From: an uncultured Haemophilus sp.
GTDB lineage: Bacteria > Pseudomonadota > Gammaproteobacteria > Enterobacterales > Pasteurellaceae
DNA length: 10,987 nt
Reading direction: 5' to 3'
NCBI RefSeq assembly: GCF_905207935.1
Contig: NZ_CAJLNI010000061.1
Span: 1-10,987 of the forward strand
Part shown: positions 10,701 through 10,987 of the stretch, piece after piece
Numbering within the stretch: position 1 is the stretch's first letter
Layout of the letters: each line of letters begins with the position of its first letter
Program-made: the position numbers and the translations under genes
The notes under the pieces: model-generated
What the model was told of the DNA's origin: nothing
What the model saw: only the letters and a program-made list of their open reading frames with translations
Databases searched by the model: none

Positions 10701-10725
10701 AGTTAGAGTTCCTAATAAGAAGTAG
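1786..10725 (+). CDS. cdiA: CdiA, large contact-dependent inhibition effector (filamentous haemagglutinin-type TpsA)
   Basis: Intact 2979-residue secreted effector. Residues 1-33 match the extended signal peptide region of large type V proteins (VVVSELAKS). A hydrophobic core at about 54-68 and VQA before E74 suggest cleavage after A73. Residues 74 to about 315 are the TPS/haemagglutination domain read by CdiB, with NPNL (147-150), NPSGI (187-191) and a CxxC at C193/C196. About 316-1085 is the FHA-1 stalk with 19-21-residue LNN.xG.I repeats. About 1086-1365 is divergent and sits where CdiA proteins bind their receptor. About 1366-1517 is a conserved Tyr/Pro-containing segment, and about 1520-2280 is the FHA-2 repeat region used for toxin delivery. 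A Glu/Ala/Lys-rich coiled coil (about 2443-2492) and an Ala/Gly-rich pretoxin segment end at VENN (2639-2642), followed by the variable toxin. Only four cysteines are seen: C193, C196, C2826 and C2830. The gene follows cdiB and precedes a small immunity candidate by 15 bp. Plain adhesion (FhaB-like) is an alternative role, but VENN plus a nuclease-like tail favours CDI. Confidence 0.93.
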   Translation: MNKRHYKVIFSRVLNQLVVVSELAKSQGKAQSENMSSEQAKTGLFSTALSLNPIHFSLMLALGFVFLSPSVQAEDMAIRADKSAPGNQQPTVLQTGNGIPQVNIQAPSQAGVSRNQYSQFDVAEKGAVLNNARKAAQTQMAGWVQGNPNLARGEAKVILNEVNSANPSRLKGYVEVAGKKADVVIANPSGIQCDGCGVINAGRATFTTGKAEVENGELKGYRVQGGKVSVGQKGMDTSKADYTDIIADKAEIKGGVWGNKVKVTTGKNKVDRTNDSVVYVGDKNTNETDRTSESQNDQAQAYSVDVGQLGGMYAEKIHLVDNGQGLGVRNAGHIGAAAGDVKIDSQGKIINSGTISSTQQAELSAKKTIENTGKIETKQGNVSLRSQANVAQHGSIVSRQGGISVQAKDKVTQTGETVVKGNVAYQAKNIEASKGALIAAGVTAQETTQGETRSLDSQSAQGASITLSAENSVSSKAQHLASGQINAKAGTLDLSESQSTADSIAFQSTYSPLNLKQATLYSEGNTTLISPDAILVENTNLNAGHFSIDTAQLNNKKSSWIQRGKEAFSLNLKKGLDNTEGKIAAEGLISIQSPLIQNNQGVIWSNQGVKLNTNAGHIESQSGYLFGKNSLDISTSTLNNHKGEMLGGQVLLTAQQVNNEDGKLIAGNRADLSVNQFNNQHGIVYSQGQLSLKTENLHNQDGIISSVSRATLLANDLNNLKGVIQGESDLTIQTQNLNNTQGDISAKTAAISSAAINNAQGVISSQDLTLSGTDLNNKGGIIQSVNSTLNLTALDNQAEGDKGSLVSATNRLVLNVTNVNNKNTKAKQDTPTQGIQTANLVMDAEHIENQSGGIYAGKSANITVNQSLDNQKGEILSTGRVDIVNPDLTLVVNNALGTIESVIGTTLQAKTLVDEGSISTKGDLGIELNDSFTLNKAFGVGNNLTFKTKGDFVNNSNLVVGNSASVEGSTIQNSANAEISSINTRIQTNKLNNFGLIDGDTTVIKANDVNNIGTARIYGGHLAIQANNLNNLENADGTAATIAARERLDLGVGNLVNRNHSLIMSLGNIYIGGQLNENNQATGYANSIDNGSATIEALGSGWIKTHSLLNHDLHLKLGHKYTKNHFVTYSPFDSSATYYGNEGEKGEGYLDHVNNSRHNSNQYFRFNDGRQAVAAQNWLKQDYIRTTDTNTIEHQDPGKLLIGQSLHLEGGEYTNKHSRIVIGDTLYLADKAIKEPVSTVSQGLLKLDNIDVDGEIHRRDIGLKKDIKKEHRYHGMRGKKVWAVYGRNEQKIDRLLPVEPFKFGLELLKIGEPVESTGAIVGNKSDFQGISLAEKTPLNTDLNVHRVNLEAITSGVMKNKDNLDIKTHLPDISLPQASLYKINPAVSGQFLVETDPRFTQRSKWLSSDYMFKQIHNDPKNILKRLGDGFYEQRLVNEQINQLTGRRFLQGYSSDYEQYKALMDNGAQYAKKLNLIPGVALTAEQMKQLTSDMVWMVKREVTLKDGSKKEVLAPQVYVVGRNADIDSRGAVISANDVIVNIQGDIQNSGVISGRNLTHLAANNIENLGGKLQGRELYLKAKETLNNLGGELNAEDRLVAQAKNINIESRTSETEDTGNFYRKSLVQQASINVGRKDAADKGQKGNALLMATENITVKGANFNIKGDAVLQAGDKLNLDTIETQNKEHYVSNADNYYKLDQKQEVGSQLNVTGNFDAIGKSAVEMRGVSATSNGTMNVMSEGNINIQEARYKEQLSSGSKSKSRGLTSSTTEVYRHKHDYDVAEASNLDADKIYIHSNKGNVNIQGSNAVAENGLVIKANNIDIREAENRVYSDDYYSKKKSGMLGGGIGVTFGSQKQTTESDQTKLYAQGSQVGSLNGNTTMIADNNYRQTASTVSAVKGDVNILAKKVQIKAADDKYETNNKQTFQQKGLNIAITSPVLSAIQAVQGAVQSTKQVGASKHDRVNAMAAANAGFDAYRAGDSVMKAGKSIQDFMDSGNMDSVVGVQITYGQQKNESRTHIEGNTAAKSKVNAGGKVNIGATGAGKDSNISIEGSDVSGKQGTFLSADNQVIVKAVEQNHKERSTNKSSGFNAGVAIKVGSGVAAGATFGGNYGKGYGNGDETTSVASHVGDSQSKTVINAGGDVTLAGSQVKGKRVELDAENLNIESLQDKSSYHGKQMNMQGSVTVGYGFAAGGSFNKSKINADHASVNEQAGIYAGDEGYDINVNKHTDLKGALITSTQKAEADGKNHFSTGSLTHSDIENHSNYSGSSFGVSGSVSANFETPFGENGAAQSTKQATDKDGNLLYTDKNGNTTVNSKGVDGQENTKKLAEGKESLQFSYGMGYGKDSDSQSSTTKSGINTQNIIIKDEAEQLKRTGKTVQEEITAIKTDITTESAQSQSGKLENRFNKDDVQKELDFQREVTEKFGPNVAEAGSLLANKFGEEAKAKRNEAAIALEEAEKAKAENNNETNQALVKQARDNFETASREAKEWETGGSQRLVIDSALNVISTALAGRPAAEVVASGLSPAVNNQIKKATTDAKGNVNTALNLTAHALWGAVEAYAGNRNVAAGAAGAAGGEVAAHFLASTLYNKSPEKLSEEEKRTVSSLSQVAAGIAGGSLSDSSDGAIIAAKTAKDSVENNSMADDVHPSNERKQNIEMYAKVLFNGDEDKAKEYQEGLELAEAQGQIDSIKETADAVVNLDDTVVSLWEAISNPKKTYNNVVVSLKDWDEAYALALQENPKLAGEMQGYRQGKMKGVSTGGVVLSGTGLALVKPMGALKNGVVDFTKNQVNRVVNHTVLNRVINEVDNIAVSTDKGFINGTKVCGASCEIKATSKAEQALIDDIVKNGDIKGGKTESLIHGLAKRSGYEPLQGGKYGSNNGFDHVLVGKDGSVVIIDSKQIKNNGSIQVSSKGAGDTNQLSEKWIKEVVYKLPENDPTRTAIIKAIDNDKSVKTIIAGVDKSNGKVVLLPVRVPNKK
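2005..2730 (+). other. TPS (haemagglutination activity) secretion domain of CdiA
   Basis: Starts after the predicted signal peptidase site (VQA, then E74). It carries NPNL at residues 147-150 and NPSGI at 187-191, the two Asn-Pro motifs expected in TpsA secretion domains, plus C193/C196 as a CxxC. In this family the domain binds the POTRA domains of the partner transporter and nucleates the beta-helix. The downstream boundary is approximate. Confidence 0.88.
2651..2659 (-). repeat. DNA uptake signal core (Haemophilus type)
   Basis: ACCGCACTT, the reverse complement of the 9-base core AAGTGCGGT used by the Haemophilus/Pasteurella/Aggregatibacter group for natural transformation. On the minus strand the flank after the core fits the extended A/T-rich consensus only in part. 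It lies inside cdiA (Asp-Arg-Thr-Ser codons). Confidence 0.75.
2731..5040 (+). repeat. FHA-1 stalk repeats of CdiA (degenerate protein-level repeats)
   Basis: The translation shows successive 19-21-residue units built around Leu/Ile-Asn-Asn-x-x-Gly-x-Ile. They are clearest at about 3500-4430 (for example LNNTQGD, INNAQGV and LNNKGGI spaced 19-20 residues apart). Such units stack as a right-handed beta-helix that projects the effector from the cell. The nucleotide sequence is too diverged to be a simple DNA repeat, so the repetition is maintained at protein level. The limits are approximate, and the N-terminal part (2731-3500) is less regular. Confidence 0.8.
4159..4167 (-). repeat. DNA uptake signal core with extended flank
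   Basis: ACCGCACTT. Read on the minus strand it continues as GGTCAAATTTA and then a second A/T-rich patch. This fits the extended Haemophilus-type uptake sequence (core, a purine, six A/T, a spacer, more A/T), so it is the best of the three copies. It lies inside the FHA-1 stalk. Confidence 0.85.
5041..5880 (+). other. Divergent mid-protein segment of CdiA, candidate receptor-binding domain
   Basis: Residues about 1086-1365 break the regular FHA-1 pattern and are rich in His, Tyr, Asn and charged residues (for example LNHDLHLKLGHKYTKNHF near 1108-1125). They sit between the FHA-1 stalk and the Tyr/Pro-containing segment, the place where E. coli CdiA proteins carry the domain that binds BamA, OmpC/OmpF, Tsx or LPS. 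The receptor cannot be read from the sequence, and I do not recognise the class. A G7 homopolymer lies within it at 5413-5419. Confidence 0.6.
5881..6336 (+). other. Conserved Tyr/Pro-containing segment of CdiA (YP-like)
   Basis: Residues about 1366-1517, including SLPQASLYKINP, FLVETDPRF and ending near LAPQVYV, form a well-known conserved block of CdiA/FHA proteins between the two repeat regions. In E. coli CdiA the YP region corresponds to the point where export pauses, leaving the C-terminal half in the periplasm until receptor contact. Assignment is by position and motif recognition; the boundaries are approximate. Confidence 0.6.
6343..8630 (+). repeat. FHA-2 repeat region of CdiA
   Basis: From residue about 1520 (DIDSRGAVISA) the beta-helical repeats resume (IENLGGKLQG, LNNLGGELNA). 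They then become longer units rich in Gly, Ser, Lys and Asn, with recurrent phrases such as INAGGDV and VNAGGKV. This type of region is implicated in moving the toxin across the target's outer membrane. The C-terminal limit near residue 2280 is approximate. Confidence 0.65.
6939..6947 (+). repeat. DNA uptake signal core (Haemophilus type)
   Basis: AAGTGCGGT on the + strand, preceded by an A and followed by TGAAATGA, a partial match to the extended consensus. It lies inside the FHA-2 region. Confidence 0.75.
8992..9711 (+). other. Pretoxin region of CdiA ending in the VENN motif
   Basis: Residues about 2403-2642. A Glu/Ala/Lys-rich segment (about 2443-2492) should form a coiled coil. An Ala/Gly-rich stretch follows (ALNLTAHALWGAVEAYAGN, then GAAGAAGGEVAA), and then the PT-VENN-type segment (about 2596-2642) with SLSQVAAGIAGG and VENN at 9700-9711. 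In CDI proteins this block is conserved and marks the border at which toxin modules are exchanged. A 180-bp sample at 9301-9480 is about 49% GC by hand count. Confidence 0.88.
9712..10722 (+). other. CdiA-CT: variable toxin region with candidate PD-(D/E)XK nuclease
   Basis: The 337 residues after VENN. Residues about 2643-2820 include a charged helical part and a Gly/Val/Leu-rich hydrophobic segment (about 2758-2774). This is a plausible cytoplasm-entry domain, which in CDI uses an inner-membrane protein of the target. Residues about 2835-2979 look like a restriction-endonuclease-like toxin. E2858 lies in a predicted helix, D2885 is in GFDHV, and D2899-S-K2901-Q2902 ends a hydrophobic strand (VVIID). 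GAG..NQLS..W (2915-2926) follows. The E/D/DxK layout is seen directly; the fold and nucleic-acid cleavage are inferred. The C2826xxxC2830 pair lies between the two parts. The specific toxin subfamily is not recognised. Confidence 0.7.
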
Positions 10726-10731
10726 TCATAC

Positions 10732-10736
10732 GAGGT
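10732..10736 (+). promoter_or_regulatory. Ribosome binding site of the downstream immunity candidate
   Basis: GAGGT lies 4 bases before the ATG at 10741, in the 15-bp gap after the cdiA stop. The spacing is short but usable and fixes the start of the small ORF. Confidence 0.65.
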
Positions 10737-10740
10737 CAAT

Positions 10741-10987
10741 ATGGAAAAATATAAAGTTTTTTTAGGTAGTGATATTGCAAAGACTTACAGTGATGCTAAA
10801 AAATTTACCTTGGAACGGGTTAATTCGTTTTTAGATAATTCTTATCTCGTATTATTTCAAAGAATAAAATTAATTGATGAGTTTCGTGGAGATGTGTTTT
10901 TTTCAATTGGTTTATTAGATGACTATCACCGCGCATTAGCCTCTAAGCATTTATTAGAAAATGATATTTCAGGATTTAAAGAAAATG
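10741..10987 (+). CDS. cdiI: Candidate CdiI immunity protein (3' end outside window)
   Basis: Starts at ATG 10741, 15 bp after the cdiA stop, with GAGGT in front. The 82 visible codons (beginning MEKYKVFLGSDIAKTYSDAK) run open to the last base, so the C-terminus is missing. The visible part has no signal peptide or membrane segment and reads as a small cytoplasmic protein, mixed charged and aromatic (FLDNSYLVLFQR, FFSIGLLDDYHRALASK). I do not recognise a family. The immunity role is inferred from position: in cdiBAI loci the gene directly after cdiA encodes the protein that binds and neutralises the cognate toxin. GC is about 28% by hand count, matching the toxin end of cdiA and lower than the pretoxin part, as expected of a toxin/immunity unit moved as one block. 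It is probably translated from the cdiBA message. Confidence 0.8.
   Translation, partial: MEKYKVFLGSDIAKTYSDAKKFTLERVNSFLDNSYLVLFQRIKLIDEFRGDVFFSIGLLDDYHRALASKHLLENDISGFKEN

Noticed and set aside
1786..10725. Pure FHA-type adhesin (FhaB/LspA-like) rather than a CDI toxin
   Set aside because: The VENN motif, the nuclease-like E/D/DxK tail and a small ORF immediately downstream are the marks of CDI. An additional adhesive role is not excluded.

Overview
The window holds a two-partner secretion locus of the contact-dependent growth inhibition (CDI) type. All genes are on the + strand in the E. coli-type order cdiB-cdiA-cdiI. The host is most likely a member of the Pasteurellaceae. The DNA is AT-rich, and three perfect copies of the Haemophilus-type DNA uptake core (AAGTGCGGT / ACCGCACTT) lie inside the large gene, one with the extended A/T-rich flank. 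That points to the Haemophilus influenzae / Pasteurella / Aggregatibacter side of the family. The species cannot be fixed from the sequence alone.

Layout: bases 1-1712 are the 3' part of a TpsB outer-membrane transporter (CdiB). The frame is open to the window edge, so the start and signal peptide lie upstream. A 73-bp gap follows, with an 11-bp tandem duplication and a good ribosome binding site. Bases 1786-10725 are one intact 2979-codon TpsA effector (CdiA). Its parts in order are: ESPR-type extended signal peptide, TPS/haemagglutination domain, FHA-1 repeat stalk, a divergent receptor-binding-like segment, a Tyr/Pro-containing conserved segment, FHA-2 repeats, a coiled-coil and Ala/Gly-rich pretoxin region ending in VENN, and a 337-residue variable C-terminal toxin region. 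Fifteen bases later, at 10741, a small AT-rich ORF begins and runs off the window's end. Its position makes it the cognate immunity gene, cdiI.

How it works (family knowledge applied to what is seen): CdiB exports CdiA across the outer membrane by recognising the TPS domain. The stalk displays the receptor-binding segment, and on contact the C-terminal toxin is delivered into a neighbour. Siblings survive because CdiI neutralises the toxin. The terminal ~130 residues carry an E...D...DxK arrangement (E2858, D2885, D2899, K2901) that fits a PD-(D/E)XK nuclease fold, so the toxin is probably a DNase or RNase.

The most variable and least predictable parts are the toxin/immunity pair (roughly 9712-10987), whose end is about 29% GC against about 49% in a pretoxin sample just upstream, and the receptor-binding segment. 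A G7 homopolymer in the receptor-binding segment is placed so that slippage of one base either way stops translation within about ten codons.
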